DNA of 64,000 nt from Neurospora tetraspora (lineage: Eukaryota; Ascomycota; Sordariomycetes; Sordariales; Sordariaceae). A program made the translations under genes and the position numbers. Location: positions 3,472,001 through 3,536,000 of the forward strand of contig NW_026944388.1 of NCBI RefSeq assembly GCF_033439725.1, read 5' to 3'. Shown piece after piece: positions 10,795 to 23,537 of the stretch (positions are counted from its first letter, which is position 1; every line of letters begins with the position of its first letter). The notes below the pieces were generated by a model. The model saw only the letters and a program-made list of their open reading frames with translations, was not told the origin of the DNA and ran no database searches.

Positions 10795-11079
10795 TGTCAG
10801 AAAGCACGTAAAGTGGGTCAAAGAGATATGCAGTAAGAAGTAATTGATTTTGGTGATCCTTGTCCTCGTCCTCTTCGAGGGTGCTAGGGTTTAAGTACAA
10901 GAACCAAGGATTCTAGGAGGCTAGTTCTTATATAGTAATATCGTCAGACAGCCTAGTTATTGAGCTATAGTTATAAGGGGATTCTTATACTGTATATATA
11001 GTATATAAGGTTATACAAATAAGGAGGTATATATTGGACCAAAAATCTAACCATCTATATATGTTCTAATAATCTAATA
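10795..11079 (-). repeat. 3' LTR of the copia fossil
   Basis: 285 bp, same length as its partner at 16246-16530. The outer portion (to about 10915) keeps normal base composition, whereas the inner portion is TA-rich. Confidence 0.88.
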
Positions 11080-14000
11080 TACCCCTTTAGTTGAAAGCAT
11101 TAAGGCAAAGTTGAATAAAACTGCTAATTATATAAAACTATTCCCAATTTAATCCTTAATTACATCCAAATCTACGTATTTCCTTTCTTTTTTATCTATA
11201 TTAATATTTTTAATGGATTTTATATATAGTAATTTTCTCAAATTCTTGTGTTTATTAGCGGTTAGTACTTTAATTAATCCGTTTGCTAGTATTTTTATCG
11301 TTTTATAATATTTAATTTTAATATATCTTTTTTATATTTCCTATTATAATTAATAACGGTAGATATCGATATAATGGAGCTTAGTATTTAGTTTATTGTT
11401 CTCAGTAGTAACAAAGCGAATTATTAATTAATTATTATATTGAATAGTAGGAATCGGATCGATAAAATAAACCAATTATTTAATTAGCCTTATCGTAAAT
11501 ATCACTTCCTTAGTTACATTTCTAAATATTAATAACTTTGCTTCTATTATTAATATTATAATTATTATTTATTTAGTTGCTTCCTAGTGTATAAGACTAT
11601 TAAAGAGTTTAATAGTAAATCCTTAAGAATTCTTTCGATTAAGAAGGTTGTTAGTAAAGGAAGTATTTAAAGTAATTTCGAAAACGTTATTACTCCTAAA
11701 GGCTAAAGCTAATTCGCTAGTATAATAGAAATAATATAATATTTTGTCCGCTACTTTATAATAATTTGGATTGGGGTTATAATTGTATCAAATTAGTCAG
11801 CTTATTGTAAAAGTAACGTTTAGTTTAGTAATAACCGCGGCGTATAGTATTAAACCGATTTTAATTTAATATCGATAGATTGACTTCTTTAATACTTTAT
11901 TTTTATATAGTATTAGTTTTTAGCTAACTATAGGGATGAAAATTGTACGCTTATTATTACTAAGGTTGTAAATCTTTTCAAAATAAAATCGTTAGGATGA
12001 TTATATCTTTCTAACCCTCCAGTCTCTGATAATTTTAATACCGAGGAACTATTGTAGTTTATTACTTCTAATAAAATAATATTACCCTTTTAAATCTCTA
12101 ATATATTATTAAGTTTCTATTTCTCGTCGTTTAGGGTAGGCGAAGATAATATTTTCTATATAATAGAAGATAAAGATCCCGTGTTTAATAAAAATATAGG
12201 GCTTTTCAGGTATAAGTTTAAAACCGTTATCGGTAAAAGCGTTAGTAAATTCGTATTACTATAATAACGGTGACCGACGTAGGCTATAGAGTATTTTATA
12301 AATTCTTAATACTTTACCTTCCTATTAATACTTTAGTGGTATTTTTATAAATATTTCTTCGTTAAAATTAGTATTAATAAAAACATTAATAGTATTATAT
12401 TAAATTAATTCGAGGTTAAACCGAGTAGTAATAGTAATAATAGTTCGAAATAACTTTTTAGCGAGGATTGAAATATAAATTTCTTCCCCTATTTTCTATT
12501 ATTAATCTCTTCTAATTACGAATTTCGCTTTAATTTTATTATATTTCCTATTCTTATAAAACTTATATACGTAAACCTATATACAATCAAATATTTATTT
12601 TCTTTAAATTTTAGGTTTATTAGTGTCGACTTTTATTTAAATTTTTATTTCTCTATAGCTATCGAAGTCTTTATAGTATTTAAATAAATCTAAAATGTTG
12701 TAGCAATATATAATATAAAATTTATTATCTTTAATTAAATAGTTAAATTAGGCTTTAATACTTATTTACTTTTAATAGAGAATTATTAGTTAATAAAGTC
12801 TTCTAGCGTTAAAGGTAGCTTTCTGTAAAGTAAATTTATTTATAATAATATTTTCTTTTAAATAAGTATTTTAAAAGAAGTTAATAAAGAAGGAAGATGG
12901 CGGTAGTAAATCCGGAAGAGTTAGGTAATAGTTAAAAATATAATTAAGGAATATTTTTAATAAGTTATACCGTTTAAAAATTCCATCTATTTCTTTATTA
13001 CTTTCTATTAAATTTAATAATAGTAAATTATTAGGAAGTTCGGTTATATAAGCGTTTTCGAAATTAATTCGGTTCCCAAAGTAATTGTAAATTTCGTATA
13101 GTTAATTTATTTTACTAAATAAGTCGGCGAATTCGTTAAATATAATTTTAAAGTTAGCCTTCTTTTTAAGAACGTTTTTAATAAAGGTAGTATCTTTATT
13201 AAAGATTATATTTCGAGTATCAATAATACGGTTATTATAAGGATTTTAAATCCGGTAGATAAATAAGGATAAATAATTAAGAAAGTAACCGATTTACGCT
13301 TTTGGGTTATATTTCTTTCGCCTTTCTTACTTTCATTAGGTAATTATAATTATAGTATAAACTTTATAACTATAAATTCAAAAGTATAAGAGGTTTGGTT
13401 TTCGAAGGGTAGTAAATCTACGTTAGTGAATAATTGAAGTATAAAATCGTTCGTATAGGGATTTCTAATTATAAAAGTAGCAGGGTAAGTAATTTATTAA
13501 ATAAATAATTATTAAAGTAATTTCTATTTATAAATCTTTTAATATTTAGGTACTGATAATTATAGTTTTCCCATTTTCTTTAATAATACTCTTTAAACAT
13601 TTTACCCTGCTATTTTAAATTTAAGTATTAAGAATATATATTTCAATTTTAACTCCTCTACTAGCGAAGAAGTCTTTAATAATTTATATTTTAATAATTT
13701 CGTTATTGTATTTAATGTGTTGTAATTTAATATTATACTAATTTTCGAAGATAATAAACAAATTTTTAAAATAAATGAAAATCGATAGAACTATCCTATT
13801 TTAAAAGTAATAATCCTAAACGTAGCCGGTATATCAATAAGTAATTAATATTACGCTAATATACTTTATTTTACTAGGGTTATAATTAAAGAAGTTGATA
13901 ATTAACCTTTTATTTAATTTATCGCTTTGATTGTATTATTTTCATCTTATTTAATTTTTAATTTTCGCGGTTCTATACGTATTATATTAAATGGTAGAGG

Positions 14001-16245
14001 GGCCTTTAAAATGTATTCCTTCGACGTTATAAAAGTAATAAAAGATTTAAAAATTATAATATTTAAGCCGATAATACTATAAAAGACCGTTCTTCTTATA
14101 ATATTTATAATTAATATAGGAGTTGAATTAATTTCGTTTCATAAAAAAGTTAGTCCTAATTTTAGTAAGGGGAAGGTCTTTAAAAATAATTTAACTATAT
14201 TATAAAAATAGTTTATAAAAGAGTATATTATTTAGGGAGCGGAGATAATTATTAAGTGGTTTATAGTCTTAATAATAATTTTACCTTCTTAATAATTAGA
14301 GAAATACTAAATTGGTTATAAGATTAGGGATAAACGCTATATTTTTTAACTTTAACCTCTTAGGTCTTTTCCTCCTTTAAATAATAATAATCGAATTTCT
14401 AGCTTATAGAATTTCGTTATATACGACCCGCCGAAATAAAATAAAACGAATAATTTTATTAAATATAGATAACGAATTTCTAAAGTCGAATATTGCGTAA
14501 TTTTTAAACGGGTAAATTGTATCTTCGCTTTCCCCTATTTAAAGGGTCATTTAATTAACGCTAAAAGTAATTTAATAAACGCCTTTATTAGCGAATTAAT
14601 TTAGGGTATTATCGTTCTCCTAATCACTCTAATAATTTTTATCGCGGTTAGAATTATTATCTTTTTTAAAATCTTTATTAGAGAGAGGAATATTATGTTA
14701 CTTAACTAATTATTTATAATAAACGTCGATCTCTCTATATAATTTATTATTTTTATAAATTCTTTTTTAATAACTTCCTAAGTCTTTTTTCCTCCTCTCT
14801 AATTAGCTTTAACTAAATATAGGAAGATATACTAGTACTTTTTAAGAGAATAAATATTTTATTTATACGCTTTATAACGAAAAGGGGTCTTTTTTAACGA
14901 TTTTATTAATTTAATTCGCTTCCTTTTATTATAATATAATTTATTTTAATAGGCGTCCCCGTCTTCGATATCACCTTTATTTAACGTAGGTCCTATTCCG
15001 AAGTTTCCCCTCTTAATATTATAAACCTTATTTATTAATAAGGTTAGAATCTTTTCGAAAATACCTTTATAATAGAAGTTGCTAGATATATTTCGAAAGT
15101 CTAATATATTCTCCTTAATATTTATAAAAAAAGTGCCGGTTAACGCTGGCTACTTAAAGGAGACAAATTATTTTTAAATATTTAAAAAGGTAGTTAAACT
15201 AAATATTAGTTTGAATAATTTCTAGAATCGTATAATATTTAACGAAGATTATAATCCTATCCTAACTATTAATTTATTTACTTATCTTACCTTTAAATTC
15301 CTTCGTAAAAGGTTTAAAATATTCGTAATATCGACGGCGAATATTAATTTAAATATTAATAGGATAGTAATTATAGGTTCTTTTAAATATAATTAGCTAT
15401 TTTAGGGTTATACCCGATTTGTCGAAGGTACTAGCCTTATATTTAATATAAATGGTCTCTTATATTTATATTTTGATATAATTATTATATAATTTGAAAT
15501 TGCTAACGATTTTATATTGAAGGTTACTAGTAAATTATTAAAATTAAATATATATTTGCTAATCGACGAGAAGTCAGTTAATAAAATGGTGAAGTCCCTT
15601 TTTTAGTCCGCGATAAATTTATTAATAGTTTCGACCGTATTTAAAAAAGATAACGGTTAGTTTATTGTACTTTAGATTTAGCTAGCCGGAATAACCGATA
15701 TTAAATCGGAAGAAATTGAAGTTAATAGAATTATTATTAAAAAGGAAATATTTATTATTCTCATAATTAAAGTTAATATTATTAATCGAATAAATTATAA
15801 TAATATAAGTAGTACTAGAATATATTATATTAGAGTAAGCTAATTTATATTTATAGATTTAACGTATCGGAGGGTGCTATTTTATAGCCTTACCAGGTTT
15901 ATTTAAATTTTAATTATACGGTTCGAGGCGGCGGCTAATAGTAGGTAAGAATCGAAAGGGTATAAGGTATTAAAAACTGGGGCTAATTCTTTACTTAGAA
16001 GGTAATTAGTAAATTAATAACCTTTAGCGAGACTAAGTAATTTATTTTCCTAATCCTTATACTTATTTAAAGTATTAAAATAAGGACGAGAAGTCTTATT
16101 CGTTTTGATAATATTAATTATATCCTTAGAGAAAATTATAGTAATAAATTTAATAAGGGTAATAATGAGGAATGAAAAAATATTAAATATAAGTACTTCT
16201 AAATAATATTTCGTAGCGTAACGATTCGATACTTAGATTTTTAAT

Positions 16246-16530
16246 TGTTAGAAAGTATGTAAAGTGGATTAAAGAGATATATAGTAAGAAATAATTAATT
16301 CCAGTGATCCTTATCCCAATTCTCTTCGAATGTGCTAGGGTTTAAGTATAAGAACTAGGGATTCTAAGAGGCTAGTCCTTATGCAGTAATATCGTCAAAT
16401 AGCCCAATTATCAAGCCATGGTTATGAGGGGATTCCTGCACTGTATATGTAGTGTATGAGGTTATACAGATAGGGAGGCACATACTGGACCAGAAGTCTG
16501 GCCATCCATGCATGCCCTGATAATCTGACA
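16246..16530 (-). repeat. 5' LTR of the copia fossil
   Basis: 285-bp partner of 10795-11079. Here too the outer portion (from about 16380) is close to normal composition and the inner portion is TA-rich, so the two LTRs are altered in complementary halves. Confidence 0.88.
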
Positions 16531-16535
16531 ACAAC

Positions 16536-18731
16536 ACTCGCCTGTGCAACTTTGAAATGGGCGGGACGTCGTTCGCTGGTCGGGTCTTACCGTCGACCGG
16601 CCAGAATCCAACATCATGCGCAACTCTCACACCTCGCCTTCTTCGCCGAACTTCTGTTTCCTTCCTTTGCCGGTCAAACGGGTGCCTTTCCCATTCGCAT
16701 CAAGGCAGTCAAAAGCAAGTTCCATCAAGCATCTCGCGTCTCCGCGGCGACTCGCACGAATCTCGCCTCACCTTTTCCCTCCTTCTCCCACCCCCAAGTC
16801 CGACGTTCGCACTCTGCCGTGGTGGCTCCCCAGCGCCGCTCCAGCCGCCGGTAGAGCGCTCACGGCGCCAGTTGGACAATTCAATTGCGCATCAATTGAC
16901 AAAGTAGCCTGGACCCATTGTAAACGGAGACAGGACCGTGAGGGATTGAGGGACCATGTAACTGCGCTAACGCAAGGCAAAAAAAAGAGTGAGAGAGTTC
17001 CACTCTCCCCCTTGAACGTGCTTTTGGCTGTTGGAGACTTTCAGAGGACTCGTCTCTTCAGATGCGTGACATTTTCAAAATCCAAATCGAGCTAATCAGC
17101 TCGTGGCGATAACCTTCAAGTGAGGTTGTCGAATCATGTGGCGGGGCTTAGAAAGAACTCCGCTTATGTGCATGTGCCATAGCATGCCGAAGCATGCTTT
17201 TGATGTTCAATGCTTGATGCAAATGCACCTCTGCCATGTTCATCATGTCTTGTCTTTGACTCTTTTCGACGTCGAACAGAGAGCCTTTTTTGTGTTTTTG
17301 TTTCTCCTGGATGAAAGAGACAGATCGTGACTCTTTTCTGTCGTGCGGCACGCGGCTTGTCATGACATTGGAACGCCATGGCAGAGATGTATTGATGTAT
17401 TGTATCGTTACGAGCATTCAATATAGTCTCGCTTTTGTGCATCTTCACACAAAATCTGGAAAAGTCCTCAAAAAGAATAAGCAAAGAAAAAAGAAAGAAC
17501 ACCACAACACCCACCCCTCCCCCTTCTGCCCCTCTGCCCCCTCTGCCCCTCCTCGAAACCAAGGAACTACTGCACTGCAACGACGGGAGTGATGAGAAAG
17601 CGAGCGAGGTGAGGTGAGACGGGCATCCCATTTCACCCCTCACTTGAGAAAAATAAAAAAGAGGGCCAACAAGCGGTTGCCGTAACCGTTTGTGCTTGGC
17701 TTGTCAGGCCTGCCAGTCTGTCTTCGGTCTTTCTTCCCCTTGTTACTTGTGACGGCAGGGTGACTGGTTACCAGGAAAATAGAAGAGTCACAATCAAGAT
17801 CTCGTACAACACTTCCATGGATGGTTGGACGGGCGGTGAGTCCTTTTGTTCAGGACCCTTGGCTTTCTGGTCGGTTTTCCATTTGTTTCTGTGTTCATCT
17901 AAAAACTGTGAACCTGTTTGTGTTTCTGGCAAGACGGCACATGTCGTTGAGCCTCACCTGCCCTTTTATTGCTTCCCGTTTATGACACCAAGTATAAAAA
18001 CGAGTGCCAATTCCGCGGAAAAAGACCTTCATAACACTGCCTGTAGGTAATATGTATGTATGTGCATAGGTATGATGTATGCACCTCAATCCCATTTCAA
18101 AACCCTGTGGTAAACAAACCTGGGTGACGGTATGGCACTGGCTGGCTGGCTGGCTGGCTGTCGGCTTCAATGTGAGAAATGTCTCGGGGGATCAACCCCG
18201 AGCATTCGGGTCCCGGCAATGGGTTTGTTTTGGAACATGCCTGTGTGTAAGTGCATACCTCGAGGATTGTCAAACAAAAGCCTAGCCTAGTTCAACGAGA
18301 TAAACGTACGCCATATCTCTAGAAGTTCTCACATCTGACATGTTCTCAGCCTCTGAATGTTCTCGACATGTCAGATACAAAACAGAAGAAAAAAATGTTC
18401 CCATAAATCTGAGCGTGATCAGTTTCCCCATCCACGTGAAGCAAAAAGCGCGACATGAGACATGAGCTGGTCTGCCAACCGCGCCAGTTTCGGTTTCATC
18501 TCATCTGATGTTGTTTTAAACCTGAACCCCAGCTTACTGTGTAAACCGGTGCTCTATAGTGTACATAGGTAGATAGATCCGCAACGAGACCCTGATAGAA
18601 TTGAGATAACATCGTCACGGAGGAAGATCCGTACGCAATTCTCCCATTATTGATCAACCGAAGTGATGTTGTTGCGTAGTGTAACGTTTCCAGCGGGGGA
18701 TGCAGATCTTCAGAAGGTCTTTTGCCTGGGC
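16536..18731. other. Intergenic, no gene recognised
   Basis: Normal-GC sequence between two transposon blocks. Several open frames of 60-160 codons overlap on both strands without domains. A pyrimidine-rich stretch lies near 17510-17560, a GGCT tandem repeat at about 18137-18160, and an 11-bp perfect inverted repeat (ATCTGACATGT) at 18333-18375. No RNA gene identified. Confidence 0.4.
18137..18160. repeat. GGCT tetranucleotide repeat
   Basis: About five tandem GGCT units in non-coding sequence. Confidence 0.85.
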
Positions 18732-19695
18732 TACTCGTCGGTTAGGTGGGAACGCTTGCAGCCAGCCAACCGACTCTCATCGTCCCTTTGAGAGTCGGAT
18801 TTTTTACATGTATCTTGCAAGTGGTGTATCTTTCAAAAACCTTAACAATCCATATCTCTACTAAAACACAAGCAAAAAAGATAATGAAATATTCAGATTG
18901 ATAGTCTAAATCGCGCGCATTTGGCTATGTATTTATATTATGATTAAAATATTGTGATGTGTTTTTGTAGTGTTGAGAAGCCCGCCTTGGCCTGCTATAA
19001 GCGTTAATATATATTAGTTTAAAGAATATTAAGAATTACCATAAAGGTAAAATATTATTAATTTTAATTGTACAGTATTATGAATAGCCTTAATCTATTC
19101 GTTTTAATTACTTCTATCGATTTATTATGGCGTATTTCGATTCTAATATTGTTGCGCGGATAGAAAAGGCTATATATTATTACCTCGCCCGCTAAAAGCG
19201 TATAATACGTACTAGTTCGAGGAACAGTAAGAACTATTGTAAAAATAATAAAATATTATTAATTTTAATCGTACGGCCTTGTAAATAGTTTCAATCTATT
19301 CGTCTTAATTTCTTTTATCAATTTATTATAGTGCATTTCGATTCTGAGGTTGCTGCGCTAGTGAAAAAGGCTGTACGGTATTGTTAATAGCGTAAACTAC
19401 CGCAAAAGCAATACGGGCCAAGGTGGGCTTCTTAATACTACAATATATTACGATATTTTGATTATATTATATATATATATAGCCAAATGCGCGCGATTTA
19501 AACTATCAATCTGAATATTTTACTATCTTTTTTGCTTATATTTTGGTAGAGATATAGATTGTTGAGGTTTTTGAAAGATATACCACTTACAAGATACATA
19601 TAAAAAATCCGATTCTTAAAGGGACGATGAGAGTCGGTTGGCTTATGTAAGCGAGGCCCCCAGAGGGTGGACTCCACCAACCTAACCGACGAGTA
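18732..19695. mobile_element. 960-bp foldback-type element with about 260-bp terminal inverted repeats, RIP-mutated core
   Basis: The left arm starts CTCGTCGGTTAGG at 18734 and the right arm ends with its complement at 19693. A TA dinucleotide flanks each end (18732-18733, 19694-19695). The arms remain alignable for about 260 bp inward, to the paired motifs GAAGCCCGCCTTGGCC (near 18976) and its complement (near 19423). The AT-rich core holds two diverged tandem copies of a roughly 195-bp unit, at about 19024-19218 and 19219-19400. No coding sequence is recognisable. The TA duplications and long arms suggest a non-autonomous Tc1/mariner/pogo-type or foldback element; the family is not certain. 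Its right TA is also the left TA of the next element. Confidence 0.75.
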
Positions 19696-22600
19696 CCGCC
19701 TTTACCCAGTCGTAAGAGATTTACTTCCCCAGCTCTATTAATTTCAATATAGTATAGCCGGGCCAGCAAGCTTGCTTTTACCCACTTTTTCAACCCTAAT
19801 AGCCCCGCCAGCCAACTACAGGTGACCTATACCAGCCGTGTGCCCCGTGCCAGTAATCTTTGAAAATCTCGCCTAGTCTCTCTACTCTTACTCTTTTACT
19901 AAACAACCTTCTTAAAATTTAACTTATACACTCTAATCGCCATTATCGCTAGAATTAATCAAATAATACTATATTATCGATCGCGATATTAACTTTTATT
20001 CAAAAAGTAAGCAACGTATTCAAACTTATTACTATTAAAATTCCTAAAATTCCTATCGCGGGTTCAATATTAAAAAGTCGAACAATTTTAAAGTAAATTT
20101 CAATTTAGATCTCTCATATTATCACTACCCTATTTTATTTATTTAATTATAGTTTTTTATCGTACAACTCCCCTCCCTACCCCTTTAGAAACCTAGGTTT
20201 TATAAATCAATAAAATATTATTAAATTTATCTTATAATACCTCTTTCTCTTTAACAATATTAATATCGACTTTATTATCCCACCTTTTTTTATAATATCG
20301 TTACTAAAAAAAAGAAGCAGGGTAAAAAAGTCAAACCCCTCTATAAACAATATTAAAGTCGGCTATACGTATATCCCCCCTTAACTTAAATTGCTAAATT
20401 TCGTCGCCAATATTCCCGCCGTATTAAAAGTAAAGTTTTAAATTACCTCTTCTTTAATTTTGTTCCTATCGATAATATTAACCGCCGCGGTCGCAAATTC
20501 GAAACTCTAAAAACCAATCCTATAATTAATAACTATAATTATACCCTACTTAATAGCTTCCGCCGCCTAATATATCTTTAAACTTTAAAATATTTTAGTA
20601 TACACCGCTCTACTCTAATACGTTAGTAATTATAAAGAAATAAAGTTATTTATAGTATTGAATTTCCCTTCCGACCTAAATAACTAGAATTAGAGAAGCA
20701 ATTATTCGACCGCTTTATTTCAAAACGTAGAATAGGTAATCTAATACGTATCGGCTAATTTAAAATAAAATTAAAATATATTTTTCATTAATTAACTGGC
20801 TAACGCTACTTGGAATTTTTATTCTCGACTAATTAAATTAGAAACTTTATATAGCAGTATAATATTATCCTTCGTCGTATTATACAGTAATCTTCTAAAT
20901 TACTAGAAAATTATTTTCATTTTACAACTAGCTTTTTAAAATTTATTAAAAGAAATACAACTATCCCTATAATATAAAATATTAACTGTTTAATTTATAG
21001 CCTACTCACCCCTTATAAAATAAATATTTTATATTTTTCTCATCCTTCTATCTAATTTATAATTAATTAACTTCCCTTCCCTCAATTTTAATCAGTAAAT
21101 AAGCGATTTATTATTAATTTTAACGAGACTTCTATACCCTTCAAATTTTTTAATAGAATTATATACGATATTAAAAGTAATAATACTATTACGGGTAAGA
21201 CCGACCGAAGCGGATAAAGTAAGCGGTAAACTACCTTTATTCTATATATTTTTATAGATAGGGTATAGTGGTTAGAACCTAAATTTATTTTTAAGGCTAC
21301 TTCTAATATAGTTAAGCGAAAGATTCTAGATAATAAATTAGATTATTTCTTTTATTATCTTTCTTTTTTATACCTTCTTATTTATATCTATCTCTTTCTT
21401 TTACCTCTAAGTTATACTTCTAAACTATAAGTTGCGTATAAAATTAAAACCAATAGAAAGTGCTAATACCGTATTAATCTTACTATCCGCGGGTAAATAA
21501 GTAATAATCTGAGCTAAGGCGGGTAAATAAGTGCAATGCTATATACTACAAACCTAGGATTTCCCTTTCCTTCTATCTTTTTTCGTTTTTTTCTTCTTTT
21601 TCCTTATAGCTAATATAATTGTTAGTCTAGAGTAAAACCTTAATCCAACGGAAAGGTAAATTAGTACCGTATCTTCTACCTATTATTTGCAAGTAATCAA
21701 GTTATAATATAAGTAGAAGCAGGTAGATCATACATTCCCTATTTAACTATAGGAAAAAAAGAAAGAAAAAAGGAAGGAAATAAAATTTTTTATTTAACCT
21801 ATCTCTTCTATTCTATTACTAACCCCCTTCATTTATTTAAATAAAACCAATTAATATAATAAATATATAACGGTCAAATTTAATACAACGGTTTATAATA
21901 ACGAAAAATTAATAATTAAATAGATTAATAAGGAATTGTATAAAGAGGTAGGCAATAATAACGATAAAGTATTATTAATTTTAAATATAACTGGTTTCCA
22001 TAAAATAAAGGAGGTTTTCGATACCTTCGATAAATATAATATTAACCGAATATTAATTTCTAGCGGTCTTATACCCCTACTACAACCCTTCAATACCTAG
22101 ATTAATAAATCTATTAAGGTATACCTCTTCAATAAATACGAACGATATATTAAAAAATAAAAGGCTATTAACGGCGACGCCGAAAAATAGAACCCTAGCA
22201 AAAAGAGGATTATACTTATATATATTATTATACGGATAATCGATCGTCTCAAATTGGAAAACTTAAACTTAGTAGTTAAATCCTTTATCGACTATAGTAT
22301 TTCTATATACCCCGACGGTTCAAAAAAGTTAAAAATTAAAAATTAAAGGTATTAATTAGCGAGACATCGACTTTTTAAACTTCTAATAAATTATTAATAT
22401 CGAGGTTATTAATAATTATATCGAACTAAATATAGAAATTACTCTTAACGAATTAAATATAAATTATACTGACTATAACGTACCCTAATTAAAGGCCTTT
22501 TACAAATAACAACTGATCTTTAACTTTAGTAAACTTAAAAAGTTCGAATTTATTACCAAATTCATTATAACTAACGAAAAGACTTTTATTACTGCTAAAT

Positions 22601-23412
22601 CGAGAGTAAATAATATATAATTAATATTTAAAAAGGAGGAGGGAAACTTAATAGCGCTAATTCTAATCGATTAACATTATTACTAGTATTAATCCTCATC
22701 TTCATCTTTAATAACAATAAACTCTTTTACTTATATAAATACTTTACCTTCTTACTACTTTCTTTTAATATTCTATATATCGTATTTTCACTATCGCCTC
22801 CCTCTCGATTTTATAAAGTATTTAACTAAATAATTCTTATTTAAAATATATTTTTTAATAAAATCTATCTACCGCTTTTAAACCTAACTAAAATGATAGG
22901 CACCGCTTTCAAGGGATAAATTAATAATATATATAAACCCAGGGGAAAAAGGTTGCCAGTAAATTGTATTATATTTGTCGTTAATAATAAAAATTCTAGC
23001 ATCCTCGAAGTCTTCTATTACGTCTATAAGGAAAAAGGGATAGAAAATTAGATCCAGTTAGTAATGTAAATTGTATAGCCGTTTACGTACAAACGATATC
23101 GATAGTCCTAAGGTCAATACAAAATATAGTTTTATAGGGAAAGATTAAAAATATCGTCGTTTTTATAGCTAGTATTAGTATTGTTAGCTAATATATAAAA
23201 AGAATAAAACGACGAAATTAATAGGAATTAGAAGGTTGGCAGTCTTTAGAACCCCCTCTTTTGCCAAGGAACTAGGCACCCCTATACACCTCTTGTATAG
23301 CCACGTTTACGTATCTATATAGCTTGTATAAGGGAGCTAACCATACTGTAAGAAGGTTAGGCTCTGAAATTAATATGGGGAGTAAATCTCTTACAACTGA
23401 GTAGAAGCGGTA
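19694..23412 (+). mobile_element. 3.7-kb pogo-like (Tc1/mariner superfamily) DNA transposon, RIP-mutated
   Basis: 31-bp terminal inverted repeats at 19694-19724 and 23382-23412 match those of the 168-bp element at 10037-10204 with one to three substitutions, all transition-type. TA lies at each end. The interior is AT-rich and full of stops. In the plus direction, about 21930-22370, a degraded C-terminal DDE transposase region is readable: ISSGLIPLLQP followed by INKSIKVYLFNKYERYI, and then the SISIYPDGS motif. These are typical of the DDE_1 endonuclease of pogo/Tigger-like transposons. Short stretches near both ends keep higher GC. The length exceeds a single transposase gene, so other insertions or a second ORF could be present. 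Inactive. Confidence 0.82.
21930..22370 (+). pseudogene. Remnant of pogo-like DDE transposase C-terminal region
   Basis: Readable plus-strand fragments resemble the end of the DDE_1 domain: a buried hydrophobic strand (VLLILNITGFHK), the PLLQPFNT block, NKYERYI, and a final SISIYPDGS. Several stops are consistent with G-to-A and C-to-T change, as in RIP. I could not locate the N-terminal CENP-B-like helix-turn-helix with confidence. Confidence 0.65.
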
Positions 23413-23537
23413 AGCTTGACATGGACAACAAACCCCCAGAATATATTGTATAGTGTAGTTACGGCTCGCACAGTCTACGCTACTACAGCGTGGCGGACAG
23501 GGTCATCATCAACCGAATGTCGTGACTGGGGAACCCG
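23413..23537. other. Short unique spacer between transposons
   Basis: Normal-GC spacer between the pogo-like relic and the nested miniature elements. No ORF of note. Confidence 0.4.

Larger units (their letters stand above)
10790..16535 (-). mobile_element. Ty1/copia LTR retrotransposon fossil, RIP-mutated, with target duplication
   Basis: Element proper spans 10795-16530 (5.74 kb) and lies in minus orientation. It is flanked by the 5-bp target duplication ACAAC (10790-10794 and 16531-16535). Two 285-bp LTRs bound it, each beginning TGT-AG and ending in the matching inverted motif. A purine-rich tract (minus-strand AAAGGGGTA, about 11080-11090) sits next to the 3' LTR. The interior is extremely AT-rich. 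Degraded minus-strand traces recall copia gag near 15.9-16.2 kb and the gag-pre-integrase region near 13.9-14.4 kb, which supports Ty1/copia order. It is clearly broken, with far too many lesions to count. LTR differences are nearly all C-to-T/G-to-A, so they reflect RIP rather than age; the intact target duplication suggests a fairly recent insertion. A fossil only. Confidence 0.85.

Noticed and set aside
10795-16530. Possible CRISPR or satellite array in the AT-rich block
   Set aside because: No regular spacing or repeated unit; the composition is explained by RIP of one LTR element.
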